From Notolepis coatsorum (lineage: Eukaryota; Chordata; Actinopteri; Aulopiformes; Paralepididae), in the NCBI GenBank assembly GCA_963971535.1, contig OZ020585.1, positions 157,366,915 to 157,430,914 of the forward strand: a stretch of 64,000 nucleotides of DNA, read 5' to 3'. This document shows positions 1 to 13,799 of the stretch, one piece after another. Each line of letters opens with the position of its first letter. Position 1 is the first letter of the stretch. The notes under the pieces were generated by a model. The model did no database searches. It saw nothing but the letters and a program-made list of their open reading frames with translations, and was not told the origin of the DNA. Position numbers and translations under genes: made by a program.

Positions 1-54
1 TGGGTCCGGATCTGCTGAGGGTGGTTTTGGTGCCAATGATAAATAGTTCTGGAA

Positions 55-2021
55 TGACAGCAGTCGTCTGGTAATCCGGAGGTTCCCGGTTAGATTCCCG
101 CTCCTCCCGGGTAGTCAAGTCAAGTCAATTCAAGAGTTTTATTTGTCACGGCATACAAGTATACAATGAAATGCGGGTGGTCTTGCCCACAACGATGTGC
201 AATACAGTGGTACAACATGTAATAGAATCCAATAAAAAAAAAAACATTGTGCAATAAACAGGTAACAGGTAACATGGTGGGACATCTCGTTATCTGTACA
301 TAGTTATTTACAGGGCATATAGGACATGCTAGGTAGCTTAGGTAGTGCAATACACTGTTACTGTTGTTATACTAATATTAAAGTGACCTTTCCTTTTTGG
401 CCATAAGTGTGGGCGTGTGCGGCATGAGTGTGTGTCTGCTCATGTTAAAGTGTTAAAGTGGCTGCTGGTGTGTGAGCGTGCACAGCGTGCGTGTCGTGTG
501 TGTGCTCATGTGTGCTTGTGTGTGGATAGATCAGTGTTCTGTGGCACTCAGTGTTCATTGTTCAAGGCTCTGATGGCCTGGGGGAAGAAGCTGAGCCTAA
601 GCCTCTCTGTCCTAGTAGCTGGGGTTCGCAGGCGTCTGCCTGACCTCAGCAGCTGGAACAGGCTGTTGTTGGAGTGGTGGGGGTCTTTCATTATTCTGCA
701 GGCTCTGGATTTGCACCTCTTGTTGTATAGAACCTGCAGGGGAGGTAGTGCAATACCCGTGGTACGCTCGGCTGAGCGCACCACTCTCTGTAGGGCCTTC
801 TTGTCCTGTGCTGTGCTGTTTCCATACCAGGCAGTGATGTTTCCGGTCAATATGCTCTCTACAGCTCCGGAGTAGAAGGACTGGAGTATCTTCCCCGATA
901 CTCTGAACTTCCTTAACTGTCTCAGGTGGTAGAGGCGCTGCTTCGCCTTTTTTACAACTGTGTCTATGTGTGTTGACCATGTCAGATCCTCTGAGATGTG
1001 GACCCCCAGGTACTTAAAGCTGCTCACCCTGTCCACGGTAGCCCCGTTTATCATCAGTGGTGTGTGTGTCTCCTGCTGTCCTCTCCTATAATCCACGATC
1101 AGCTCCTTGGTTTTACCAATGTTCAGGAGCAGGCTGTTGTCCTGGCACCAGCGCTCCAGTACCTCAACCTCCTCCCGGTAGGCCTTCTCGTCGTTGTCCG
1201 AGATCAGCCCCACCACCACTGTGTCGTCTGCGAACTTCACTATGGAGTTGGAGCTGAACTTGGCCACACAATCGTGTGTGTAGAGTGAGTACAGCAGGGG
1301 GCTCAGAACACAGCCCTGGGGGGACCCGATGCTCAGGGTGATGGTGTTGGAGGTCTGACCCCCCACCCTGACCGCCTTTCACTCAGAAAGTCCAGTACCC
1401 AGGCGCTCAGGGCGGAGCTCAGACCCAGCTCGATCAGCTTGTCCACCAGTCTGGTGGGGACTATGGTGTTGAACGCTGAGCTGTAGTCAATGAACAACAG
1501 TCTCACATAGCCCCCCTTCTGTCGGTCAAGGTGAGAGAGGGTGCTGTGCAGTACCTGGGAGACCGCGTCGTCAGTGGACCTGTTTGTCCTGTATGCAAAT
1601 TGCATAGGGTCCATATCACTGGGGAGGGAGGCACAAATGTGGTCCTTGACCAGCCTCTCGAAACATTTCATGACCACAGAGGTGAGTGCCACCGGTCTGT
1701 AGTCATTGAGACATGTTGGGGAGGGTTTCTTCGGTACAGGGATGATGGTAGACATCTTGAAGCAGGCAGGGACCACTGACTCCGCCAGGGTGTTGCAGTG
1801 TAGCGTGCAGGGTGTAGCGTGCAGGGTGTAGCGTGCAGGGTGTAGCGTGTTGAAGTGTCCCTTGAGCAAGACACTTAACCCCCTAACTGCTCCCGATGAG
1901 CAGGTCGGCACCTTGCTCCGCCGTCGGTGAGTGAATGTGTGAGTGAATGGGTCAAATGTGAGGAACAAAATGTAAAGCGCTTTGGATAAAAGAGATATAT
2001 AAATGCAGTCATTTACCATTA
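55..2021 (+). mobile_element. tRNA-derived SINE split by an L2 insertion
   Basis: The SINE head (about 55-114) has a tRNA-like B box (ggttcccggttagattcccg). The body and tail (about 1836-2021) have the gagcaagacacttaacccc block and the tail agcgctttggataaaag. In the uninterrupted copy at 57558-57817 these parts are adjacent, so the L2 at 115-1798 landed inside this copy. At the right-hand junction a 14-bp unit (gtgtagcgtgcagg) is repeated about four times (1799-1850). The unit derives from SINE sequence and may have expanded after insertion. The extreme 5' end of the SINE is degraded. Confidence 0.7.
115..1798 (-). mobile_element. 5'-truncated L2 LINE
   Basis: A non-LTR retrotransposon remnant. 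Its 3' end lies at about 115 in a short caagt/caatt-type tail, followed on the minus strand by the 3' UTR. The reverse transcriptase reads from about 1798 to 548. It shows the [16 protein letters not shown] block, a SAFNTIVP block, the SPQGCVLSPLLYSLYTHDC motif and the catalytic FADDTVV box. The C-terminal part (SFKYLGVHISEDLTW, NITAWYGNSTAQD) runs to 548. The frame changes near 1340-1370, so it cannot encode a continuous enzyme. The endonuclease half is absent through 5' truncation. The copy at 62686-63885 has a clearly related C-terminus. Confidence 0.9.
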
Positions 2022-2230
2022 GAGTAGGTACATAGATAATGGAATAATAGAACAAAGTGCAAGAAATAATGACAATGTCATGACAGTAGTAGTGAACAGT
2101 AGTGAGTGGCAGGACAGACAGTAGTGATAGTGGTGATGGTATAATTATGATGTCACAATGGCTACTGGCCGTTGAAAACGTGGTCAAATAAAGTTATCTC
2201 ACAGAATGTTTAGATGCCCATAGGTCCTAC

Positions 2231-2428
2231 ATGTTGGAAGAAACAACGGTTACTATGTGTAAACCAGTGGTTGCTATGTGTACATTAGTGGTTGCTATGT
2301 GTACACCAGTGGTTGCTATGTGTACACCAGTGGTTGCTATGTGTAAACCAGTGGTTGCTATGTGTACACCAGTGGTTGCTATGTGTACACCAGTGGTTGC
2401 TATGTGTACACCAGTGGTTGCTATGTGA
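2231..2428. repeat. 21-bp minisatellite, about 9 copies
   Basis: Tandem units of the form ccagtggttgctatgtgtaca. The array ends in gctatgtgatgatctatgag. The same unit and the same right flank occur at 45605-45712 inside another SINE copy. Open frames across it on both strands are by-products of a unit length divisible by three. Confidence 0.95.
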
Positions 2429-2625
2429 TGATCTATGAGGAACATATCTACACATTGTCATCATGCAGTACAAGTACAGTACAATGAAAATAAGTTTGAT
2501 ATCCAACCAGAGTGCAAATGTTACAGTAAAGTGCAGTAGTAATATACAATGTACATGTGATTAAACTGGGTATAACGTATACTGTACATTAGTACTACTG
2601 AGTGTAGTGTTAATCAGAAGTATGT

Positions 2626-2780
2626 ACAGAGTTGTAGTAGTAATATGTACAGTGATTACACTACTACCATAGTCTCTTTATACCTGTATTACTGTACATA
2701 TTAATACTATATCTATAATATATATCTGTACATATCCCTTACCTACTCTTATTAGTTACGCTGCTGGCCAGTATGACTTA
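2626..2780. repeat. Dispersed repeat shared with the 51.2-52.3 kb region
   Basis: The stretch tacagagttgtagtagtaat is nearly repeated directly at about 51240-51270. The stretch from about 2696 to 2780 (with ctgctggccagtatgactta) is present as reverse complement at about 52245-52330. Family not recognised. Confidence 0.7.
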
Positions 2781-2816
2781 CTACCATAGTGTCTTTTCTC
2801 TCTAGTCTGTACATAT

Positions 2817-3215
2817 TAATACTACAACTGTACATATTAATACTACAACTATGTACACATTAATACTACAAATCTGTACATATTAATACTACAACTCTGT
2901 TATTAATACTACAACTGTACATATTAATACTACAACTCTGTACACATTAATACTACAACTCTATACATAATAATACTACAACTCTATACACATTAATACT
3001 ACAACTCTGTACACATTAATACTCCAATTATGTACACATTAATACTACAACTCTGTACATATTAATACTACAACTCTGTACATATTAATACTACATCTCT
3101 GTACACATTAATACTACAACTCTATACATATTAATACTACAACTCTGTACATATTAATACTACAACTCTATACATATTAATACTACAACTGTACATATTA
3201 ATACTACAGCTTTGT
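2817..3215. repeat. 22-23-bp minisatellite
   Basis: About 17 to 18 degenerate copies of a unit like tactacaactctgtacatat. There is no coding potential. Confidence 0.9.
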
Positions 3216-3224
3216 ACATACATC

Positions 3225-3998
<774 letters not shown>

Positions 3999-4082
3999 CT
4001 CTAACCAGAGACATACAACCGTACAAGTCGACACACAGTGATCAGTGTCTCTGGTAATATCACATTTTCCTAGTGTTTTTAC

Positions 4083-5153
4083 TAGGGCTGGTACTTTATC
4101 GCATTCATTTCTATTAATTAACTACAGAAAGAATTACAAGTAAAAAAAAATTTATGCATTTAATCGCATGATGATTTTTCTTTATTGTGTAAGAATGTTA
4201 CCTTTCAAAGAAGACCAGACTCATGCATGTGCTATAAGTATAAAGTATAATAAATCGCAACTGTTCTGGAATGTACTTGAAAGTACTGCGTTTTACTTTT
4301 ACTTCGAAAGTGCGTGAGTTTACAAAAGGTCCTTTTTGCGCTATATATTATTCCTAAAATTGCTGGACTTTGTTAAAAATGGCATTGATCTGTTGGTCTG
4401 TGTAGTAGCTAATACAGGATTTTGCTGCTTAAACGTATGTATAATGTATATTCCTTGATTCACTCGTATACCAAAATTAATTAAAATTGAAAAAATGTGC
4501 TTTTCGCATCAAATATTGATATGCGATAAAATTTTTATTAATTTCGATTAATTAACTATAAAGTCTCGATTTAATTCGATTAACCATTGAGTCAACCTTT
4601 AAAAAACCCACTACCTGTCTCCCTAGTGACCGAAACTGCGATCTCAGTAAAACATATATTTTTCATGTATTGTTCCAATTTTCTTTCATGAATATCATTA
4701 TTAACTTCAGTCCTCACCATACATATCGAATATTGATTCATTTTCAGGATTTTAACCATTTCTTAAATTAGGGTTAGGGTTAGGGTTGGGGTTGGGGTTA
4801 GGGTTAGGGTTAGGGGGTTACGGTTAGGGTTACCCTAGGGTTACCCTAACCCTAACCCTAACTCTAACCCTAACCCTAACCCTAACCCTAACCCTAACCT
4901 GTCCAGTTCTGCGACTAGGGTGAAAGGTGTGACACTTGTTGTTCACATGCTTAATAGTGATTGTTTTTAAAAAACAAACATGGATTATTGTAATGTGAGT
5001 CCAATATGTGATACTGAGCTACTTTTTTGGCATATACATAAAATCTAGCCAACTCTTTGCACAAACACATGTGAAGAAAACCCTAACCCATTTGACCAGT
5101 TCTGCGACTAAGGTGCCTCGAGGGTTAAACATTTTTATCGAGTCCCACCACTA
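4083..5153. mobile_element. Non-autonomous hAT-like element carrying telomeric repeats
   Basis: The ends are imperfect inverted repeats: tagggctggtac on the left and, read inward from the right, tagtggtgggac. Exact 8-bp direct repeats (gtttttac) flank it at 4075-4082 and 5154-5161, as expected for a hAT target site duplication. The 1071-bp body is AT-rich and has no transposase frame. An internal block of telomeric hexamers lies at 4768-4899. The hAT assignment rests on duplication length and the terminal TAG; the autonomous partner is unknown. Confidence 0.75.
4768..4899. repeat. Interstitial telomeric repeats, head-to-head
   Basis: About 60 bp of (TTAGGG)n with some variants is followed by about 65 bp of (CCCTAA)n. 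The turning point is near 4830-4845, in gttaccctagggttaccct. In an end-to-end chromosome fusion the repeats would have this order. Here, however, they lie wholly inside a transposon-like unit bounded by an 8-bp duplication. Confidence 0.95.
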
Positions 5154-5302
5154 GTTTTTACCTATTGTATCACTGCACGGAAATTGGGGGTTTTTATTTT
5201 GAAGGCGGTTACCAACGGTTACAGGCAGCCATGTTGTAGGAAATAGAAACTACACTCAACATTGCATGTGAGTTATATTATTATTACCAGATAGAATTAA
5301 GA

Positions 5303-5404
<102 letters not shown>

Positions 5405-5424
5405 CCAGCAGCTTCTCCAGCGGA

Positions 5425-5606
5425 GCCATGATGATAAAGTCAGAAGTGCTGAACTTCTTACAGCGGACCCAGGGTGATAAAGTCAGAAGTGCTGAACGTT
5501 TTACAGCGGAGCCAGGATGATAAAGTCAGAAGTGCTGCACTTCTTACAGCGGAGCCAGGATGATAAAGTCAGAAGTGCTGAACTTCTTACAGCGGAGCCA
5601 GGATGA
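5425..5606. repeat. Tandem repeat of about 40 bp, four copies, host site of a LINE
   Basis: Units contain gataaagtcagaagtgctga followed by acttcttacagcgga. Related sequence (ttgaacttctcacagcggt) reappears at 7943 on the far side of the LINE, so the LINE inserted into or beside this array. Confidence 0.9.
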
Positions 5607-7935
5607 TTGATTGAATTGATTGATTGAATTTGATTGATTGATTGATTGATTGATTGAAAACTTTATTAACAGATTGCAGAATGGGTACAATACAGTACAG
5701 CTCAATACACACAATTGTTATGGGGATGCAGACCAGAGAAAGACTTTCGTCTTGTTTACATCAGGGTCCCCCATTTTCAATTCATCAGGACATATATGAC
5801 ATACATGACATACAGATAGTCAGTACTGCTACATCTATACATTTATGACATACCAGATTTGCAAATACAGTACTGTTTGTGATACAGAAGGAGTCAAGAA
5901 AAGGGAGTATATACATTTGACGTAGAAACTGTACATTGGAGGAGGTTGGGAGGGGGGGGTTGGGTACATTGGGATATTGACAACCATACTGGGTAATTTA
6001 CATTGGAGGTGGTTGGGGGGGGGGGGACACTGTATAAACAAGCAAAACTGTACATTGAGGGGGGGGGGAGGAGACACTGTACAAACAAACAAAATTGTAC
6101 ATTGGTCTATTGACAAAACCATACTAGGTAAATGACTGTACATTGGAGGGGGTTGGGTTAGGATATTTACAGGGGCCAGTGTTGAATTGCAGTCTCCCGT
6201 AGGTGTCCCTTGAGAGAGGTTTTGAAAGTGGGTAGTGATCCACATTCCTTTACAGCTTTGGGTAGGGCGTTCCACATTGATGTGGCATAATTGCGAAACG
6301 TGTTTAGTCCCTTATTTGAGCCAAATCTGGGTTTAACATGATTTGTGGAGCTCCCTCTGGTGTTGTGATCGTGGTATTCACTGACCTTTGGGAAGTATTT
6401 TGACATGTACATGGGTACCTTGGCCGTGTAGTGTATCTTGTAGACCAGGCCCATTGCAAGTTGCTGTACTCTGTCGTCTACTCTAAGCCATCCTAGGTTG
6501 TCAAAGTGGGCAGGGGTGAGGTGGGTTCTAGGAGTAAGGTCAAGCAGTAGTCTGACCAGTTTGTTTTGAGATGTTTGTAATTTTGTTTTTAGCGCCTTTG
6601 AGGTGCTTTGGTACCATGAGGTGCAAGCATAGTCGTAGTACCCCTGAATGAGTGCTCCTGCCAGAGTCTTCAGGGTATTCTTGTTTACCAGAGAGGAGAT
6701 CCGGTACAAGAATCAAGTTCGTTGGTTGACTTTTTTTATTACATTGGATGCCATTTTGTCACAGGAGAGATTAGCCTCTAGGATGGAACCCAGGTAGGTA
6801 ATTTCATCTTTCCTTGTGACAATATTGTCCCCCACTGTAACTGAGAAGCCGTCAGTCTTGCTGAGTTTGTTATTTGAACCGAAGAGAATGGACTCTGTTT
6901 TGCCCATGTGTAATGATAGTTTGTTATCAGCGAGCTAGTTCCGAGCTGAGGGTTTTTTCAACCTGTAACTTGTTCTTGTCAGAGACCAGCAGGGCTGAGT
7001 CGTCCGCAAACAGGAACAAGTTGCAGTCACAAGCTGACGACATGTCATTTGCATAAATTAGGAACAGTAGCGGTCCTAGTATGCTTCCTTGTGGAACACC
7101 ACAGCTCACTGTGAGGGGGGGGGGATAGGGTACTGTTTACCTCCACCATCTGTTTCCTCCCCTCAAGGTAGGATTGCATCCAGCTCACTGATAGACTATC
7201 AAAACCAATTGCTTTTAGCTTGTCAATCAGAATGGAGTGATTGACCGTGTCAAAGGCCTTTTGTAGGTCCAGCATGACCATGCCGCAGTATTTGCCTGCG
7301 TCCACCTCTTGTTTGATGTGGTCATTCAAATAGAGAAGGCATGTGTCAGTGGAGTGGGATGTTCTGAAGCCAGATTGGAATTCGTAGATTAGATTTCTTT
7401 CCGCTAGGTACTTTTCGACCTGTTCGTAGACTATTTTTTCCATGACTTTCGAGATGGAGGTGAGAATAGAAACAGGGCGGTAGTTGCCTGGGTCTAATTT
7501 GCTGCCCTTTTTGTGCAGAGGGGTCACCCTCGCAATTTTGAAGTCCTTGGGGACGTGTCCCTGTTTTATGGAGAGGTTTATTATGTGTGTGATGATTGGG
7601 GTGATGGCGGCTGCTGAGTCTCTGAGGAATTTGGAGGGGATGTTGTCATGGCCAGTGGCCTTGTTAGGTTGGAGGGCGCTCAGTTTATTGAGTACCTCAT
7701 CTGTTGTTACCATTTCCAGCTTGAAGTCGTCCTTGCGGACCCCTAGGTTTTTGTAGTAAGCTACTATGTGTTCTACCCCATAAAGCCCTGAGTGGGAGGG
7801 TAGTTTGTTTACCAGTGTTGTGGCTATGTTTGTGAAGAAAATGTTTAAGTAATTGGCTACATCCAGCTTGTCTGTGATGAGCGTGTTGTCCGTTTTTATG
7901 TTTATGTTTGAGAATCTGGTTTTAAGTTTTTTACT
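5607..7935 (-). mobile_element. 5'-truncated non-LTR retrotransposon (CR1/Jockey-like, family unsure)
   Basis: The minus-strand reverse transcriptase runs from about 7930 to 6167. It has NKATGHDNIPSKFL, ITPLHKKGS-type and NYRPVSILTSISKVMEKIV blocks, a DLQKAFDTVNHSIL block, CGVPQGSILGPLLFLIYAND and the FADDSALL box. The C-terminus has LVYKIHYTAKVPMYM and SMWNALPKAVKE. It is spread over several frames (breaks near 7110, 6910 and 6710), so it is dead. The 3' UTR (5656-6166) ends in (attg)n at 5607-5655. Its last 140 bp recur at four other places in the window. Confidence 0.85.
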
Positions 7936-8071
7936 GCATCCTAGTTGAACTTCTCACAGCGGTTCTTGACTCAGTGGGGATGTCTTCTTATATGACAGGA
8001 TGTTTGGAGGCAGGCAGGATTATCTCTGAGCACAGCAGTGATGACGTGGTGCTGCCGGCATGTGGTAACAA
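7936..8071. other. Short unassigned spacer
   Basis: Continues the broken tandem unit from 5.4-5.6 kb, then simple unique sequence. No gene seen. Confidence 0.4.
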
Positions 8072-8434
<363 letters not shown>

Positions 8435-8581
8435 AGCAGGGTTGATAATAGGGGCTGAAGTTACTGTACTGTAATGCTTGGTAGTGAAGAGGTTGAGATG
8501 AGGTTGTAATCCTCCTACTTTCATTCTGCTGAGACTCCAGGATTCTTCAGCCCATCCGCTAGGCACTGAACTGTGGTAGAG

Positions 8582-9947
<1,366 letters not shown>

Positions 9948-11081
9948 GAAAGGTTATCCTATAACCTAGTTATATGAATACTGGCTGAGCGTCTCGCTCT
10001 TCGCCATAATGAGATATCTCTTATCTCCTAGCACCTACTGTGCTCACGAACAAACAATTGCACTCACATGCACGTGACCAGGCCACGCCCCCTACTCTAT
10101 GACGCCAGACATGGTCACACTCTACCTTCCTCAGAAAAAGTTTCCAACACTGAAAACCCAACCAAGGGACCTCAGGGCGCTAAGAGTGAGACGCTCAGCC
10201 AGTATTCATATAACTAGGTTATAGGATAACCTTTCGTTATATTATCATACTGGCCAATCGCGTCTCACTCTTTGCCATAATGAGATATGAGGCAGAGTAG
10301 ACGCGTGGCCCGACAAGTGTACCCCCTGAGGGCCCGCAAGCCCTACTACCAGGGGGGAGGGGAGTCCCGTCCACCCGCCCGTCCTAGCGAAGGGGGGGAG
10401 GCAGTCAACTCCACCAAAGTGTGAAAAAAAGGGAACCAGAAACCCCTAAAAGTGCACAGTACAGGCGGGACCACGTGTGACACATCACCCCGTGGCACAC
10501 ACCCACACACCCCTGCTAACCCACCGACAGGCGGGACGCAGGGGAGGTCCCAGACCTCAGAACCGCCTGGGAGACAGAACCCCCAGTCATGTCCATGAGG
10601 TAAAACTTAACGAAGGGACCCGGGGAGGACCAGGAGGCCACAGCACAGATGTCCTCCATGAGGCCCCCCCTAACAAGGCGGCAGAGGCCGTCACTCCACG
10701 AGTGGAGTGCGCCCTGACACCTCCAGGGGGGACCTGTCCAGCCAATGTGTAGCAAAGGGCAATGCCCTCGCACAACCAATGTGACAGGCGCTGCTTGGAC
10801 AGTGCCTTACCAGCGCGAGGGCCACCGTAACAAACTAAAAGTTGATCGGCAGCCCTGAGATTCCGAGTCTGACTGAGGTAAACCCCCAAAGCACGGACAG
10901 GACAGGACAGACGAAGGCTCGCCTCTAACCCACTAGCGTGAGGAGGCGGATGAAACGCCTGAATCACAATATCCCTGGAGCAAAAAGAGCTCCGGATATT
11001 CTTTGGCACGAAGACTGGATTAGGCCTCAGAGTCGCACCGCTATCGGCACGAATAGACAGGCACTCAGGTCGCACCGAGAG

Positions 11082-11806
11082 CAGGCCACGTTAGCGGATC
11101 GGCGCGGCCGAGAAATCCGCTCTTCGCTCTTTAAAGCTTGGTCCGCTCCGCTAATCGATCATGTTGACCCCGCCCCCAAGTCGCTCTCCGCTCGCTCCCC
11201 GCTCACCTTGAATCGAGCCCCGCGCCAGATCGCTCGGCAGATTTTTTATTTTTTTTTGGAGCATGGTGTAAATCAGCTCAAACTACAACAGTCTACACCC
11301 CCTGGGCCCCTTAACAATTGTTTGTATTGAGCCGCATTGTAATTGTACCCATTCTGCAATGTTAAATAACGTTGTTTATCCATTCACTAGCTATATTAAG
11401 CGATGATAGGCTAGCCGAGCCACAATGCTATGGTCGCTGCCATTAACGTTAGCATGTAAGCTAACGTCAACAACAATGGCGTCGATACGTTTTCTAACAG
11501 GAGTGAGTGTGGGCGTCTCTACAGTGACAAAGCCTGAACCGGATATCACAGGTTCACCCTTCTCATTGGTTGAAAATGGCCTTCATGTTTGTACATCGCC
11601 ATCTGTTGCTTTGGCATTGTACTGCATGTATATTACATCAACAGTGTAGTTAAACCACTGTGAGCGACCTGGAGTGGATTGGAGCGGAGGAGAACTCTCG
11701 CTCCGGACGTCGCGCCGACCCATTTTAAAACCCACTCCTCGCTCACGTCAAAACCGCCCGCTCCGCGCCCCGCGCCGCTCAAGCTCCGATCCGCTCACAT
11801 GGCCTG
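11082..11806. mobile_element. Non-autonomous hAT element with exact 8-bp duplication
   Basis: The left end is caggccacgttagcggatcg. The right end, read inward, is caggccatgtgagcggatcg. These 20-bp termini differ at only two sites. Both flanks are accgagag (11074-11081 and 11807-11814). The 725-bp body is GC-rich at both ends (many gctccgc and gagcgg words). It contains a related LINE 3' end at about 11290-11385. No transposase frame is present. Confidence 0.9.
11290..11385 (+). mobile_element. LINE 3'-end fragment
   Basis: The stretch ccccttaacaattgtttgta followed by ttgtacccattctgcaatgt matches the 3' end of the LINE at 5607-7935 and the copies at 51.75, 53.25 and 55.32 kb. It lies inside the hAT element. 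Confidence 0.75.
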
Positions 11807-12130
11807 ACCGAGAGAGCACACATCTCACCCACGCGCTTAACGGAGGTGATGGCCAGCAGGAACGCAGTCTTGAAAGACAGCTGCTCCAACGGCTACATGC
11901 TCAAGAGGCTCAAACGGGGCCTCCGATAACCGGCCGAGGACCAGTTGGAGGTCCCAACTCGGAGACAGAGAACGTTCCACAGGCTTGAGACGCAGAGCGC
12001 CAAGCAGGAACGTCCCACGAGAGGGTGGCTGAACAGCGTTCCGCCCCCACACTCGACCATACGCCACTCCCCAGCGTAAACCGCGGTAGAGAATGGAGCG
12101 CGCGCGTACCGGATAGCGTTAACCACAGAA

Positions 12131-13643
12131 TAGTCAAGACGCATCCCCACCAGATTCACACTGTGAGCAGCCACGCCTAGAGGCTGCCCCAGAGCAGGAA
12201 GGCAGAACAGAGTTCCGCGTGCCTGAGAGAGGGCCCGCGGTGACTACGGCACAGGCCACGGCGGGGCCACCAAGAGCTGAATCAGGGCCGGGGACCACAC
12301 AGCTGAGCCCCGGCCCGGCACGACCAGGACAAGTCCCGCGCTCCCGACGTACCCGCCCCAACAGCTGAGCTATCAGGTGTAAGGGGGGGAAAGCGTACAG
12401 AATCCCGGACGGCCACGGAATTGGTCCAAGACCTGCCCGACTATGTCTGGACGTAGTCCCCACTCGTCAGGGTGAGGACCACCCCGCAAAATCACACCTG
12501 CACCCACATTCACCCTGCCGGGGATGTGGAGAGCCCTCAGGCAGAGCAGATGGAGAACTATTCAGAAGACGAGGTCCCTCAGTACTGACATGGGAACCTT
12601 CAGCCGCTTCCATATGTCTCCCACCTGGTCCATTTCCATACTGGAAAAAACCACCTCTGGATCCTCCTCATGAAGAGGAGGCCAAGAGGGACCTCAGCAG
12701 CAGGCGCATCACGGACAGCGCCGTAACCGTCCTAGGACGGAACCTCCCGAGCGCGCCGAGAACCCAACCACTCATCGCCGCTCCGAGAGGGATGCCCTTA
12801 TATAGACCTTGAGCTTAGAAAAAGCCCAAGTACTCCACCCGTTGACTGGGAAGAGGATAACTCTACTTCCAGACTACAGCAAAACCCAAGCTGGTGAGAC
12901 ACCACCTGCCTGGTATGAGACCTGGCGATCTACCCTGACCGGCAAAGGACCAGAACATCGTCCAGGGCAGAATACAATTCGTAACCCCCAATGACGCAGA
13001 GGCCCCAGCGCAGTCTACACACACTTGGTGAAGGCGTGTAGGGCGTCTTGTGGAGCTGGGACACCAGGCTCACCAAACACAGACGCAGAACGTGTGGCGT
13101 GGGAGCCGCTTGACAGCACAACATTCTCACGGACAGACGCAGGCCTAGCCAGCAACTGGGTGTCAGCCCCTGTCCCCATGAGAAGCGAAACGTGGGGCCG
13201 CTTGCGCTTCATTGAAGGCACGCGGCCCGCAGCGAAAGGAAACAAATCAGAGCCCTTATCCCACTGGTGTTGGGGGGGGAGTGACCGGAGAGCGATCACC
13301 TGTTGTCTTTGTGTCCAGGGTACCTCAGGTGGGGGAAACATGGCCGCTGGTTGAGGGCCTCGCCACAACCGCTGGCGAGGCCGTGCCCTCACCTCTGGCT
13401 GCGCAGTGTGAGGCGGTGTGGGGCCTAGGTCAAATACCGCCCGCGCTCCTGCGGAAAGACCAAAGTCCCTCTGCGGAGAGGGGAGCCCTGAGGAGGGAAG
13501 AAACTTCTCTCCTCAAGGGGAAACTGATCCAACCAAGATGTCTGTAAACAAGCGTTGACAGCATCCTAGCCCTCCCTGTGGTTATAGCTTGCTGTCATAA
13601 TCACAGCACGGTCATACCCCCTCCTTTTCCCCTCACGTCCTCC
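12131..13643 (-). other. Remaining DIRS-derived sequence, coding role unresolved
   Basis: GC-rich sequence continuous with the recombinase region. The short frames on the minus strand (for example around 13.0-13.4 kb) may be upstream DIRS coding sequence, but I cannot assign them to gag or polymerase. No host gene is visible. Confidence 0.5.
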
Positions 13644-13799
13644 ACACGCTCCTCTACATAAATCAAATCAAATCAAATCAAATCAAATTTATTTATAAGG
13701 CCCAACAACACACGTTAATGTCCCCATGGGCCGTACAGGTCTTCTTTAAACAAGTCAAGAAGAAAACATAACAATAAGTCAAGAACAGAACAAGGACAC

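Larger units (their letters stand above)
10500..12130 (-). pseudogene. DIRS tyrosine recombinase region (fossil)
   Basis: The minus-strand translation shows the recombinase signature of fish DIRS elements: a WDLQLVLGRLSEAPFEPLE block near 11.9-12.0 kb, SVRPECLSIRADSG-like sequence near 11.06 kb, PVRALGVYLSQT, SKQRLSHWLCEGIAL, the RAHSTRGVTAS box near 10.67 kb and EDICAVASWSSP near 10.63 kb. Members of this family use such an enzyme, not a DDE integrase, to insert circular DNA. A hAT element sits in the middle (11082-11806). The region is broken in several places and not functional as it stands. Confidence 0.8.

Noticed and set aside
417-1288. Plus-strand frames across the first L2
   Set aside because: They are antisense shadows of the L2 reverse transcriptase.
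4768-4899. An ancestral telomere-telomere fusion
   Set aside because: The order of repeats fits, but the block is short and lies inside a unit with an exact 8-bp duplication, so transposition is the simpler reading.
10477-13547. Several overlapping GC-rich + strand frames
   Set aside because: They are antisense to the DIRS-derived region and show no similarity of their own.
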